Positions 15,215 to 23,187 of a stretch of DNA of 26,377 nt are shown here, one piece after another. Each line of letters opens with the position of its first letter. Position 1 is the first letter of the stretch. The notes beneath the pieces were generated by a model. That model had not been told where the DNA came from. It did no database searches and saw nothing but the letters and a program-made list of their open reading frames with translations. The stretch comes from Planctomicrobium sp. (lineage in GTDB: Bacteria; Planctomycetota; Planctomycetia; Planctomycetales; Planctomycetaceae). The position numbers and the translations under genes were made by a program. The stretch is from assembly GCA_018659505.1 (NCBI GenBank), contig JABJMI010000634.1:1-26377 (forward strand), read 5' to 3'.

Positions 15215-16072
15215 TCACGACATCCCGGCAGTTCGCGATTGCAAATTCTTAACGGCATTGACGAATCGTTGTTGAAGTTCCAGTGGCATTTCGCGGAAGT
15301 CTTCAATCATTTCCGGACTGAGAGCAACGACAACTTTTTCGATAGCTGAGGAAGCTCGTTTGTAGATCTCTTCGGAAGATGGTCCTTCTTTTTCTTGTTT
15401 GTCGTTCTCTCCAACTTCGCCTCGTGCCCCTTTCCCGAATGGAGCGTAGTCTGAGTTTCCAGATTCGCGTGCTGCCGAATTGACGGTCTCTGCTCGCTCA
15501 CCACCCGATCCGCTGACACCAGCTCCGACGAGAGCACGTCCTTCGGAATCAACCTCCGCGACTTCCTTCATCATATTGTCGCCAACCTGCAGGTATTCAG
15601 GTGCAACACTAAATGGAGCTTCTTCGTTTGCCGGTTCGGACAAATCTTCGCCGTGCTGTGATCTGCGCCATGCTTTCATCTCTGCGACGGTCGCCTGAAT
15701 TTCGTTCGCCCACTGCAAACATTCGGAAGCATCATCCCAGTTCAGTGAGACATAGAAGTGCGACCATTTCAGATTGTCATAGTTTGTATGAACATCTGCG
15801 AAAGTCTCCCAGACGCGACGGCGTTGATAGACCTGATCTCCACTGAGACCGATCATGGAACCGAAATCAGCATCGGTGCGACCTCGGGAGTGTTTTTCCG
15901 TCCATTCAGAGGCACATTCGCCGATGACCCAATTGCAACTGCTAAGTGCTTCCTGAGCACGGGTGACAAGTTGATCTTCAGTCTGCAGAACAGGCTGGTC
16001 TACTGCCTGCGATACTTCTTGATCCTCAGTTGTTGGCACTTCGGTCTGTGATTCTTCAGTCATACTCGGCAT
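15215..16072 (-). CDS. Conserved planctomycete protein of unknown function, possible helix-turn-helix core
   Basis: 285 residues, soluble. Residues about 1-35 are acidic and Gln-rich. Residues about 36-145 form the conserved core: CNWVIGECASEWTEKHSRGR, then GLSGDQVYQRRRVWETF, then LKWSHFYVSLNWDDASECLQ and ATVAEMKAWRRSQHGEDL. I recall this core in other planctomycete hypothetical proteins. GLSGDQVYQRRRVWE reads like a DNA-recognition helix, as in KorB/DUF3102-like proteins, but this is inference. The rest is low complexity (Gly, Ser, Glu) until a helical C-terminus (SPEMIEDFREMPLELQQRFV). A second ATG three codons in is an equally good start. It is divergent from panC with a 252-base gap. Function unknown. 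Confidence 0.75.
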   Translation of the reverse strand: MPSMTEESQTEVPTTEDQEVSQAVDQPVLQTEDQLVTRAQEALSSCNWVIGECASEWTEKHSRGRTDADFGSMIGLSGDQVYQRRRVWETFADVHTNYDNLKWSHFYVSLNWDDASECLQWANEIQATVAEMKAWRRSQHGEDLSEPANEEAPFSVAPEYLQVGDNMMKEVAEVDSEGRALVGAGVSGSGGERAETVNSAARESGNSDYAPFGKGARGEVGENDKQEKEGPSSEEIYKRASSAIEKVVVALSPEMIEDFREMPLELQQRFVNAVKNLQSRTAGMS

Positions 16073-16324
16073 GGACCTTATATTGTATTACTTGCTACGA
16101 TCAAGTAGCTGATGTGTTCGAATGTTCACTTGGTTTGATTCTACGAAAGTGATTGATCACAATCGAGAGAATTCGCAATTCTTTTCAGAGAAATTCTCAG
16201 CGAGAGCACCACTTCATCGCTACAATTTTCCTCTTCAGAAAACTCAACCATGAAAAGAGTTTCTACAAATTGAGTCTCTAATTACTCAACGTAATCCTCT
16301 ACCGAAAATGTCAAGGACGCAGCG

Positions 16325-17179
16325 ATGCAGGTTGTTGGAGAAATAAACGCAATTCGAGAGATTGTCTCCGCGAAACGGCAGCAGGGATGCCGAATTGGCT
16401 GCGTTCCGACGATGGGAGCACTTCATCCGGGGCATATCAGTCTTGTCGAGGAATGTTCAAAACATGTCGATTTCGTGTTGGTAACCATCTTCGTCAATCC
16501 GACGCAGTTTGGAGAGGGGGAAGATTTGGGGAAATACCCCCGTCCGCTCGAAGATGACCTCGCTGCCTGCCAGGAAGCGGGAGTGGATTGCGTCTACACG
16601 CCGGAAATCGCTGCTCTTTACCCAGAAAGCTATGACACTTGGGTGGAAGTTGGTGACATGTCAACAATTTTAGAAGGAGACTGCCGTCCTGGACACTTTC
16701 GCGGAGTCACGACCATCGTTGCCAAGCTATTCAACATCATTCAACCAGATGTCGCCTGTTTTGGAGCAAAGGATTATCAGCAGCAATCAATCCTCAGGAA
16801 AATGGTCCGCGACATAAATATGCCCATCGAAATGATCATCTGCCCTACCATTCGAGAGTCGGACGGTCTGGCAATGAGCAGCCGAAACCGATATCTCAGC
16901 ACCGAGCATCGACAAACGGCACTCTGTCTTTCCAAAGCACTGGAAATGGGAGAGCAGAGACTCAAATCGGGCGAAACGGATATTTCTACGATAGAACAGG
17001 AAATGCTCAAACATCTGAACTCCTATTCAGATGTTCGCCCTGAATATGCCGTCATTCGTGATCCAGACAGTCTCAACGAACTTGAAAATCCGCAACCAGA
17101 AATGGTCGCCCTTATCGCCACATATGTGGGGCAGACACGATTGATCGATAACCGTAGAATCACATTAAAGAATCCTTAA
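16325..17179 (+). CDS. panC: Pantothenate synthetase (pantoate--beta-alanine ligase)
   Basis: A 284-residue cytoplasmic enzyme joining pantoate and beta-alanine with ATP to give pantothenate for CoA synthesis. Family motifs are all visible: PTMGALHPGHISL with HPGH at 34-37 (adenylate binding), FVNPTQF at 56-62, GHFRGVTTIVAKLFNII, FGAKDYQQ, and ESDGLAMSSRNRYL. Length matches the family. The ribosome site AAGGA lies seven bases before the ATG. panB and panD are not in the window. The next gene on the strand, lgt, starts about 200 bases on, after a long inverted repeat that begins right at the panC stop, so joint transcription is doubtful. Confidence 0.97.
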   Translation: MQVVGEINAIREIVSAKRQQGCRIGCVPTMGALHPGHISLVEECSKHVDFVLVTIFVNPTQFGEGEDLGKYPRPLEDDLAACQEAGVDCVYTPEIAALYPESYDTWVEVGDMSTILEGDCRPGHFRGVTTIVAKLFNIIQPDVACFGAKDYQQQSILRKMVRDINMPIEMIICPTIRESDGLAMSSRNRYLSTEHRQTALCLSKALEMGEQRLKSGETDISTIEQEMLKHLNSYSDVRPEYAVIRDPDSLNELENPQPEMVALIATYVGQTRLIDNRRITLKNP

Positions 17180-17181
17180 CC

Positions 17182-17320
17182 GTAGGGTGGGTGAAGCAAT
17201 TCGATCTAGAAATCGGTGGGTTACGTTCTCAACGACGTGACGTAATAGAAGTTCAATTTGAAAAAGAACTCAATTGCGTAACCCACCGTCTGTTTAATCG
17301 ACGAACTTCACCCACCCTAC
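17182..17320. repeat. 139-base imperfect inverted repeat (GTAGGGTGGGTGAAG ... ends), MITE/BIME-like
   Basis: The left arm 17182-17225 begins GTAGGGTGGGTGAAG and ends CGGTGGGTTACG. The right arm 17277-17320 is its inverted counterpart, identical over the outer 15 bases and the inner 12 bases, with about half the bases conserved between. The 51-base centre contains a further weak inverted repeat (GTTCAATTTGAAAAAGAAC). It lies between panC and lgt, three bases after the panC TAA. It shares the GTAGGGT end with the elements at 22197 and 24148. Confidence 0.85.
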
Positions 17321-17381
17321 GAAAATTGGCACTTAGCCCCCGATAATCCACTGGGGGAAACACCACGTAACACATACACAC

Positions 17382-18422
17382 ATGCGCCAAACACTCTTTC
17401 GAATCTGGATTGAACAGCCCTGGTCCTTGTGGACCAATCTCCCCAATCAGCCTCCGTACCTCGGGGCTTGCTGGGTTGCTATTTTTCTGGGATTGCTCAT
17501 CTTTGGCTATCACTGGTTAATTAAAGATAAAGAGTTCCTGGGCGATACCATGAACTGGCTCTTCTGGGGCTGCGCGATTATCGGTTTGAGTCTCGCTCCG
17601 TTTCTGAAGATTCTTCCAAACTGGGTTCCGGTCTATGGATACGGAGCCATGATGCTCATCGGCTTCACAACTGCGATGTGGTTCTCCTCAGTCCGAGCGA
17701 AAGCAGCAGGACACAATCCCGAAATCATCTTCGATGCCGCACTTTGGGTACTGCTGATTGGAATTCTAGGAGGTCGAATCGCGTACCTGATTCAGTACGG
17801 GAAACATGTTTTCAAAGATGCCAATCATCTTCAGGAAGCCGCATTCGCAGCGATCAACTTAACTGAAGGCGGCCTTGTGCAGATTGGCGGTCTGCTTGGA
17901 GGAACACTCGGTTTCCTGCTCTTCTGTAAGGTAAAAAATGTCGATTTCTTTGAATTCGCAGACATCATGGCGCCCGCGATATTCATCGGCATCGGCTTCG
18001 GTCGTATCGGCTGCCTATTGAACGGTTGCTGCTATGGTGACCGCTGCGATTTGCCTTGGGGGATACAATTCCCTGCCGGAAGTGTCACTTTCGCTGAACT
18101 CGCAGCCAGAGGCTTCGTTGATCCCAACTCGACAGCCACGTTCTCTTTGCATCCAACGCAGATTTACAGTTCAATCAACGGATTCGTCTTAGCGTTCGTG
18201 ACGTCGATTTACTTCTGGTATCGCAAGTATCGCGGTGATGTCTTTGCCTTGGCTTGCATCTTGTATGCGTTCACAAGAGTGCAGATTGAGTTCCTCCGAG
18301 CCGACGAAATGGGGCAACTCGGAACAATGTTTACCATCTCCCAACTCTACAGCGGAGGCATCATCCTCTGCGGCATCTTCATCATGTTCTACGTCAGAAA
18401 GAAGCATCAACCGCTTGTTTAA
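17382..18422 (+). CDS. lgt: Prolipoprotein diacylglyceryl transferase
   Basis: A 346-residue polytopic membrane enzyme that transfers diacylglycerol from phosphatidylglycerol to the lipobox Cys of prolipoproteins. Core motifs are VYGYGAM (84-90), GGRIAYLIQYG (130-140), GGLVQIGGLLGG, GRIGCLLNGCCYG (207-219, the catalytic-Arg loop) and LHPTQIYSS (256-264), followed by FLRADE. The first 80 residues add two extra hydrophobic segments not found in the shorter proteobacterial enzymes. Typical substrates would include the lipoprotein cytochrome at 7269-8873. The ATG at 17382 has no good ribosome site, but no better start is in frame. Confidence 0.94.
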   Translation: MRQTLFRIWIEQPWSLWTNLPNQPPYLGACWVAIFLGLLIFGYHWLIKDKEFLGDTMNWLFWGCAIIGLSLAPFLKILPNWVPVYGYGAMMLIGFTTAMWFSSVRAKAAGHNPEIIFDAALWVLLIGILGGRIAYLIQYGKHVFKDANHLQEAAFAAINLTEGGLVQIGGLLGGTLGFLLFCKVKNVDFFEFADIMAPAIFIGIGFGRIGCLLNGCCYGDRCDLPWGIQFPAGSVTFAELAARGFVDPNSTATFSLHPTQIYSSINGFVLAFVTSIYFWYRKYRGDVFALACILYAFTRVQIEFLRADEMGQLGTMFTISQLYSGGIILCGIFIMFYVRKKHQPLV

Positions 18423-18470
18423 TTCCGTAGACCGTGTTGACGCAGTGTGACATTCAGACGGAAATCAAAT

Positions 18471-18523
18471 ACAAGCACAGCGCGCGAGCGCGTGGATGAA
18501 CGCACAATAATCCACTTGCTTGT
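18471..18523. repeat. REP-like palindrome between convergent genes
   Basis: ACAAGCA (18471-18477) pairs with TGCTTGT (18517-18523) and GTGGAT (18492-18497) with ATCCAC (18510-18515). Between them lies GCGCGCGAGCGC, itself palindromic. It sits between the 3' ends of lgt and the DUF6754 gene, where it might act as a bidirectional stop signal. I recall similar ACAAGC...GAGCG...GTGGAT repeats in Rhodopirellula-type genomes. Confidence 0.65.
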
Positions 18524-18567
18524 GTGATCGAACTTTCGTCAATCTCGATTGACCGCACTTCCCAGAA

Positions 18568-19794
18568 TTAAACAGACTGCAGAACAGTATCCATCAAGAA
18601 TTTTGCAGCGTTCGCGATCATTGGAGAATTTGTCACTTCCATCATTGTGACGAGGAAGACTCCTAGAAGAATCAGTCCACCGACAATAAGCTTGCCGACG
18701 TCTTGACCTTTCAAGCTGCCTAACTGATCTGGATCACCAGAGAGGTATGCACTCGCTGCGAAGAATTCTTCGCCGATCAATGTGTAATCACAGGCAGCGA
18801 CGAAGAACGGAAGTTGAGCCGGTTGTGCCGTACCAGCTATCTGAATTGCTCCGACGGAATTACCAGTCTCAGCCAGGATAAGAGACTCCGCGAAGAAGGC
18901 TCCCAAGTAGAAACAGGCGGCTGGTTTCTCTCGCACCATTTTTCCGGTCAGAAACGAAACGTAAGCAAATTGCTCATCGGTCACATAATAGATGAGATCA
19001 TTGTTGTAGGCATCTGGACGACCAGCCTTCATGAACGCCGTCGCGACGGTTTCCCTCGCTGCGGTCATGACCAATGACTTTGAAGTTGGCGTTTCCAGTA
19101 GGCAATCATATTCCGCTGCCTGTTCAGCCACTTTGGAAAGGATGGTCAACCCGGCAATCGTTTGAATATCGTTCATATCCTGGATGCCTGGCACGAAGAG
19201 ACATGCCCTGCCCATTTCGGTCGCGCGACCGACCGCTTCTTCGATCGCTTCCAAGCCTGCAATCGGTCTGACTTTCAGTTCTCGACCTTGCCTGGCGAGC
19301 ATGATGAATGCAATGACAGATCCGCAGACTAAAACGGTAATAATCGCCAGCCAGATACGACCGCCATCCAAAAATTCTAAAGAGCCAACGCCGGGTGAAT
19401 CTTGGGGAGTCGCCACAAAGGCTGAGTTCTGAAGCTCTCCATCGATCTTCTGAGAAGCAGCGACGCGAAACCAGTATTCTTCTCCGCGAAAGTTTTTAGT
19501 GCTCGTGAATTCAATTTGACCTGCTTGAACTTGTTCAGCTGTCGGCTTCACTTTTGCGATTTCGGTATATAACCCGTTGTACTCTGCCGATTTTTCGATG
19601 ACGTATTCGATATCTTTGGATACGTTTTCAGGAAGTTTAATAATCACATCTAAGTTGGTTCCGTCATCTAATGGATGATCCTGAGCTTCCACGCTGAGCG
19701 GTGCTGTTAGTTGAGCATTGACGAAATTTGCTGAGAAATTGCCCACGACACTGATCAGTGTCAGCAAGAACCACAACGAAACATGCCGCTTCAT
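18568..19794 (-). CDS. DUF6754-type membrane protein with N-terminal Fn3-like domain
   Basis: 408 residues. The N-terminus is a signal peptide (about 1-27, ending VNA). Residues about 45-130 resemble a fibronectin-III-like fold (YVIEKSAEYNGLYTEIAKV, EEYWFRVAAS). A membrane span lies at about 147-166, followed by the conserved region with GRACLFVPGIQDMNDIQTIA, ILSKVAEQAAEYDC and FFAESLILAETGNSVGAIQI, and a final span at about 370-388. This matches what I know as DUF6754, a family without a known function. The Shine-Dalgarno AGGAG is seven bases before the ATG, inside the preceding gene. The start overlaps that gene's stop as ATGA, so the two are translationally coupled. Confidence 0.82.
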   Translation of the reverse strand: MKRHVSLWFLLTLISVVGNFSANFVNAQLTAPLSVEAQDHPLDDGTNLDVIIKLPENVSKDIEYVIEKSAEYNGLYTEIAKVKPTAEQVQAGQIEFTSTKNFRGEEYWFRVAASQKIDGELQNSAFVATPQDSPGVGSLEFLDGGRIWLAIITVLVCGSVIAFIMLARQGRELKVRPIAGLEAIEEAVGRATEMGRACLFVPGIQDMNDIQTIAGLTILSKVAEQAAEYDCLLETPTSKSLVMTAARETVATAFMKAGRPDAYNNDLIYYVTDEQFAYVSFLTGKMVREKPAACFYLGAFFAESLILAETGNSVGAIQIAGTAQPAQLPFFVAACDYTLIGEEFFAASAYLSGDPDQLGSLKGQDVGKLIVGGLILLGVFLVTMMEVTNSPMIANAAKFLMDTVLQSV

Positions 19795-20924
19795 GACTGG
19801 TCTCCTACCAATTCAACATTTGCTCTTGGGACGGTCACTTCTTCACCGGATTCACAATTCACTTTCAAGATGCGAGCCTTAGAGCCCGACTCCAATACTT
19901 GCGGTTCAGTCGGCAAGTCAGAAACCTTGCCCAAGACTCCGAAGTACGGATCACGAATCAAGCGGACATGCGAACCGATTTCGAGTACACCTCCACCAAC
20001 CTTTTGAGCCGTTTCATCGACAGCTGTGACATCTTCTAATGGAATGACAATCTCTGGTCGCAGAACACCGGCACGGATTTGTGTTGCTCCGTTCACTGAA
20101 GCGACCTTTCCAGCGAGTGACTGCAAGAGTTGGAATGTTTGTTTCGCCATCGCTATTTGTCCGAAACCTTCGGTGACAATCAACGTCAATCCGATCTCTT
20201 CCGAACCTGTAATCGCGACTCCCAAATCGTATCCGAGGATATCCTTCAAGTCTTGATCATCAATGCCACCCCCGATGATGGCTGCAATTCCGAGTTCTTT
20301 CGCGCGAGCAACTGTCTCGCCGAGAATTCTTCTGCCACCGACGACAATCGCTCCGGTATGTTCTGCTGAAAGTTTTTGAGGCGTCAGGTCTTCATCGGGA
20401 CTTTTGCAAATCATCGTTAGCGTACCGCGTGTCTCTCCGCCGATGCCGAAAATGCCTTGCATGAAAGCTGCGTTTGTTTCAATCACGGCTCCCTGTCCCG
20501 GTAAAACCTCAGCCACTTTGCCAGCGACAAAAGCATCGACTTCAACGGGAATGGGAGCGCCGCGAATGATGACCTGTCCGGTAATGTTGGACATCGATTC
20601 GATCGTCCCTGTAGCAGGGGATTTACAGCTGTTGCGAAAGAAACCAAAGATTCCGTTCGAAATCGCGAGTTGCTCTCCCTCGGTGACATGCTCACCGATC
20701 TGGAAGTTCATCGCTTCGGGAACTTCACCAGCTGTAATACCCAACTGGTTTGCCAGATTGACTGGATAGATATTTCCCGGTTGTTCGGTGCGGGCAATGA
20801 TCTGATCTGGCTGGACTTGCTCACCTTGCTCAACGAGAACTTCTCCATCAATCGGGAGGACACGCGAGATGCGATACCCGATTCGATCTTTAATCTGTAG
20901 TCCCGGTGTGTAAGCATGTGCCAT
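19791..20924 (-). CDS. Partner of the DUF6754 protein; unknown function, lipoyl-like and KOW-like ends
   Basis: 377 residues, no signal peptide or span. Residues about 18-45 (VLPIDGEVLVEQGEQVQPDQ) and 110-170 contain G-x-V-x-x-G-x-x-V turns of the barrel-sandwich type seen in biotinyl/lipoyl and RnfC-like domains. The middle has a Rossmann-like segment (AIVVGGRRILGETVARAKEL, GIAAIIGGGIDDQDLKDI). The end (LIRDPYFGVLGKVSDLPTEP then VPRANVELV) looks like a KOW-type small barrel. It precedes and overlaps the DUF6754 gene by four bases. I have seen these two families adjacent in other genomes, so they likely form one complex at the membrane. Role unknown. Confidence 0.78.
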   Translation of the reverse strand: MAHAYTPGLQIKDRIGYRISRVLPIDGEVLVEQGEQVQPDQIIARTEQPGNIYPVNLANQLGITAGEVPEAMNFQIGEHVTEGEQLAISNGIFGFFRNSCKSPATGTIESMSNITGQVIIRGAPIPVEVDAFVAGKVAEVLPGQGAVIETNAAFMQGIFGIGGETRGTLTMICKSPDEDLTPQKLSAEHTGAIVVGGRRILGETVARAKELGIAAIIGGGIDDQDLKDILGYDLGVAITGSEEIGLTLIVTEGFGQIAMAKQTFQLLQSLAGKVASVNGATQIRAGVLRPEIVIPLEDVTAVDETAQKVGGGVLEIGSHVRLIRDPYFGVLGKVSDLPTEPQVLESGSKARILKVNCESGEEVTVPRANVELVGDQS

Positions 20925-20971
20925 GGAGGTGAGTTCCGCTAAACAATCCGACTTTATTCAGAAGTGCATAT

Positions 20972-20998
20972 AGACAGGATGAACATGATTGACAGGAT
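20972..20998. repeat. Short direct repeat (GACAGGAT...GACAGGAT)
   Basis: GACAGGAT occurs at 20973-20980 and 20991-20998 around GAACATGATT. The string resembles the ACAGGATGAACAGGATTGACAGGAT repeat seen in many environmental bacterial genomes. One copy only, in the leader of the 19791-20924 gene. Confidence 0.5.
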
Positions 20999-21046
20999 AA
21001 GTTCTTCAGTAGTTAGCTTGAAGCACATAACGTGGCATTCTATTTA

Positions 21047-21158
21047 AACCACGAAAAGAACGAAATTCACGAAAGAGAAGAATCTAGCTACTCCTATTCC
21101 CACACGAGGCTACTAAAATTCCATTTCTTTTTTCGTGTCATTAGTGTTTTTCGTGGTT
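21047..21158. repeat. 112-base imperfect inverted repeat (CCACGAAAA ... TTTTCGTGG)
   Basis: The left arm 21047-21080 (AACCACGAAAAGAACGAAAT, then TCACGAAAGAGAAG) pairs with the right arm 21125-21158 (ending TTTTTCGTGGTT), with 11 outer bases identical and a second block CACGAAA conserved. The centre is 44 bases. It lies between the 3' end of ftsY and the 5' end of the DUF6754 partner gene. The motif is known to me as a dispersed repeat in several bacterial phyla. Confidence 0.75.
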
Positions 21159-21216
21159 GATAATAAACTTTAGTTACGGTCACAAGCTTTAGTTTAACGC
21201 CTCGTTCATGATTGCT

Positions 21217-22161
21217 CTAAACCTCTTCAAACAGAGCCTCAACGAAATCATCTGGCGAGAAGAGTTGCAGGTCGTCAATCTGTTCCCCGACGCCGATGTA
21301 CTTCACCGGAATACCCATCTTCTTACGGATCGCGACGACGACTCCACCTTTGGCTGTCCCGTCAAGTTTCGTCAAGATGATGCCAGTACACTTCGCTGCT
21401 TCTGAAAACTTCGATGCTTGCGAAATTCCGTTTTGTCCCGTGGTCGCATCCAGAACCAGCAGACTTTCGTGCGGAGCATCGGGGATGCGCTTCCCGATGA
21501 CGCGATGGATCTTCTCTAGTTCCTGCATCAAGTTCTGCTGAGTCTGCAATCGACCAGCCGTGTCGATGATTGCAACGTCCGCATTGGTGTTCGCTGCCTG
21601 ATCGCAGCCGGCGAACGCGACGCTAGCAGGGTCGGCTCCTTCATCTTTCTTGACGATATCGCAGCCAATTCGCTCACTCCACATGGTGAGTTGTTCGACT
21701 GCCGCTGCCCGGAATGTATCCCCCGCAGCTAACACCACTTTCTGACCGGCCTTTGAAATGTAATTCGCGAGCTTGGCGATGGACGTCGTTTTCCCAACAC
21801 CGTTCACACCTGAGACCAGAATCACTGTCGGACCAGTCTCAGCCATGTTGAGTGGAGAAAGAGGATCATCTTGATTCCAAGTGGTCGAACCGTCCCCAGT
21901 GAGAATCTCTTTCAGAGTTCCTTTCACGTCCTTCCAAATCGCGTTTGGATCGACCGTTCTACCGCCGAATTCTTTGCGCAGCGAGTCAATAACCTCACCC
22001 GCAGCCTCGACTCCCATATCTGTGGTAATCAACCCGCGATGGAACTCTTCGAGCTTCTGCTCATCAAGAATTTCACCCGCTTTGAGAAGGTCACGAACAT
22101 CTGTTCGCAGAACATCTTTCGTCTTCTTTAACGCTGATTTCAGCTTTCCAAATAACGCCAT
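21217..22161 (-). CDS. ftsY: Signal recognition particle receptor FtsY
   Basis: 314 residues. SRP GTPase receptor that docks SRP-ribosome complexes at the membrane. The N domain (about 1-105, four helices) starts almost at the N-terminus, with only a short basic amphipathic leader MALFGKLKSALKKTK, so the acidic A domain of E. coli FtsY is absent. The G domain has GVNGVGKTT at 118-126, DTFRAAAVEQL at 148-158, DTAGR at 200-204 and TKLDGTAKGG at 264-273, ending with GVGEQIDDLQLFSPDDFV. It follows ispH on the same strand across a 90-base gap that is mostly occupied by a REP-like element. Confidence 0.97.
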   Translation of the reverse strand: MALFGKLKSALKKTKDVLRTDVRDLLKAGEILDEQKLEEFHRGLITTDMGVEAAGEVIDSLRKEFGGRTVDPNAIWKDVKGTLKEILTGDGSTTWNQDDPLSPLNMAETGPTVILVSGVNGVGKTTSIAKLANYISKAGQKVVLAAGDTFRAAAVEQLTMWSERIGCDIVKKDEGADPASVAFAGCDQAANTNADVAIIDTAGRLQTQQNLMQELEKIHRVIGKRIPDAPHESLLVLDATTGQNGISQASKFSEAAKCTGIILTKLDGTAKGGVVVAIRKKMGIPVKYIGVGEQIDDLQLFSPDDFVEALFEEV

Positions 22162-22196
22162 TATTCGTCTTAATTCTAAGTTCTATGTTTCATTCA

Positions 22197-22255
22197 GTAG
22201 GGTACGCTCTGCGTACCATTGATAATGTCATTGCGGTACACAGAGCGTACCCTAC
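22197..22255. repeat. Paired REP-like element (BIME/REPIN-like), GTAGGG family
   Basis: The left arm 22197-22217 (GTAGGGTACGCTCTGCGTAC plus C) and the right arm 22235-22255 are inverted copies with one mismatch in 21, separated by 17 bases. Each arm is itself a hairpin (GGTACGC/GCGTACC) headed by GTAG, the head found in REP sequences served by RAYT transposases. The right arm contains the TAG stop of ispH. It lies between ispH and ftsY. Confidence 0.88.
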
Positions 22256-23187
22256 GAGGACTGTAACTTTCGCAGCTCTTTCGGCAAAGGAAAGGTGACA
22301 TGTTCTTCGCGAGTGGTCACTTCTTCGACTGTTGCACCGAAGGTCGTTTCAAGATACTCAAGACACTCTTCAACAACAACTTCAGGAGCACTCGCACCCG
22401 CTGTCACCATGACTGTGTTGATGCCGGTGAACCACTCTTCTTTGAGTTCATGCTTTCCGTCAATCAAATAGGCAGGTCGACCTTCTGTGAGTCCAATTTC
22501 CATCAGCCGTTTGCTGTTCGAGCTGTTTTGACTTCCTAGGACAAGCAATAAATCGGACTGTTGAATCAACTGCTTCACAGCATCTTGACGATTGGTCGTC
22601 GCGTAGCAGATATCCTCTTTTGGAGGCGATTCAATGTTTGGATATTTCTGCTTCAAGCGATCAATGACCTCTCCCGCCTCTTGAACACTTAATGTCGTTT
22701 GGGTGAGATAAACCAACTTGTCGTCTGGAGAAAATGGGAGACCATCTACATCTTCTGGAGTCTCCACCAATGTGATACTTTCAGGAGCTTCGCCCATCGT
22801 CCCGATCACTTCATCGTGACCTTCGTGTCCGATTAAAATGATGTTGTAGTGAGCATTGGCGTACTTCACCGCTTCTAGGTGAACCTTCGTCACCAGCGGG
22901 CAAGTGGCATCGATTGTTCTCAAGCCACGCCCACGTGCTTCCGCTCGAACCTCTGGCGAGACACCATGAGCGCTATACAGCAGAATCGAACCGGCAGGGA
23001 CTTCGCTGAGGGATTCTACGAAAGTGACTCCCTGCTTGGAGAACTTGTCGACGACATACTTATTATGCACGATCTCGTGATACACGTAGATATTAGGACC
23101 GAAAGCCTTCACACACTCTTCCAGGCATTCAATCGCCATATTCACCCCCGCACAAAAACCACGAGGACTCGCGAGTAAGACTTTCAT
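22252..23187 (-). CDS. ispH: 4-hydroxy-3-methylbut-2-enyl diphosphate reductase
   Basis: A 311-residue cytoplasmic [4Fe-4S] enzyme that makes IPP and DMAPP from HMBPP, the last step of the MEP isoprenoid pathway. The three cluster Cys are C12 (RGFCAGV), C96 (DATCPLV) and C194 (EDICYAT). Catalytic Glu 126 is in HEGHDEVIGT, and YSAHGVSP (His 74), TQTTLSV and SQNSSNSKRL bind the diphosphate. Length fits the family. The C-terminus LRKLQSS is ended by a TAG that belongs to a REP-like repeat, so the last codons before it may have changed when the repeat arrived. It lies upstream of ftsY on the same strand. Confidence 0.97.
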   Translation of the reverse strand: MKVLLASPRGFCAGVNMAIECLEECVKAFGPNIYVYHEIVHNKYVVDKFSKQGVTFVESLSEVPAGSILLYSAHGVSPEVRAEARGRGLRTIDATCPLVTKVHLEAVKYANAHYNIILIGHEGHDEVIGTMGEAPESITLVETPEDVDGLPFSPDDKLVYLTQTTLSVQEAGEVIDRLKQKYPNIESPPKEDICYATTNRQDAVKQLIQQSDLLLVLGSQNSSNSKRLMEIGLTEGRPAYLIDGKHELKEEWFTGINTVMVTAGASAPEVVVEECLEYLETTFGATVEEVTTREEHVTFPLPKELRKLQSS

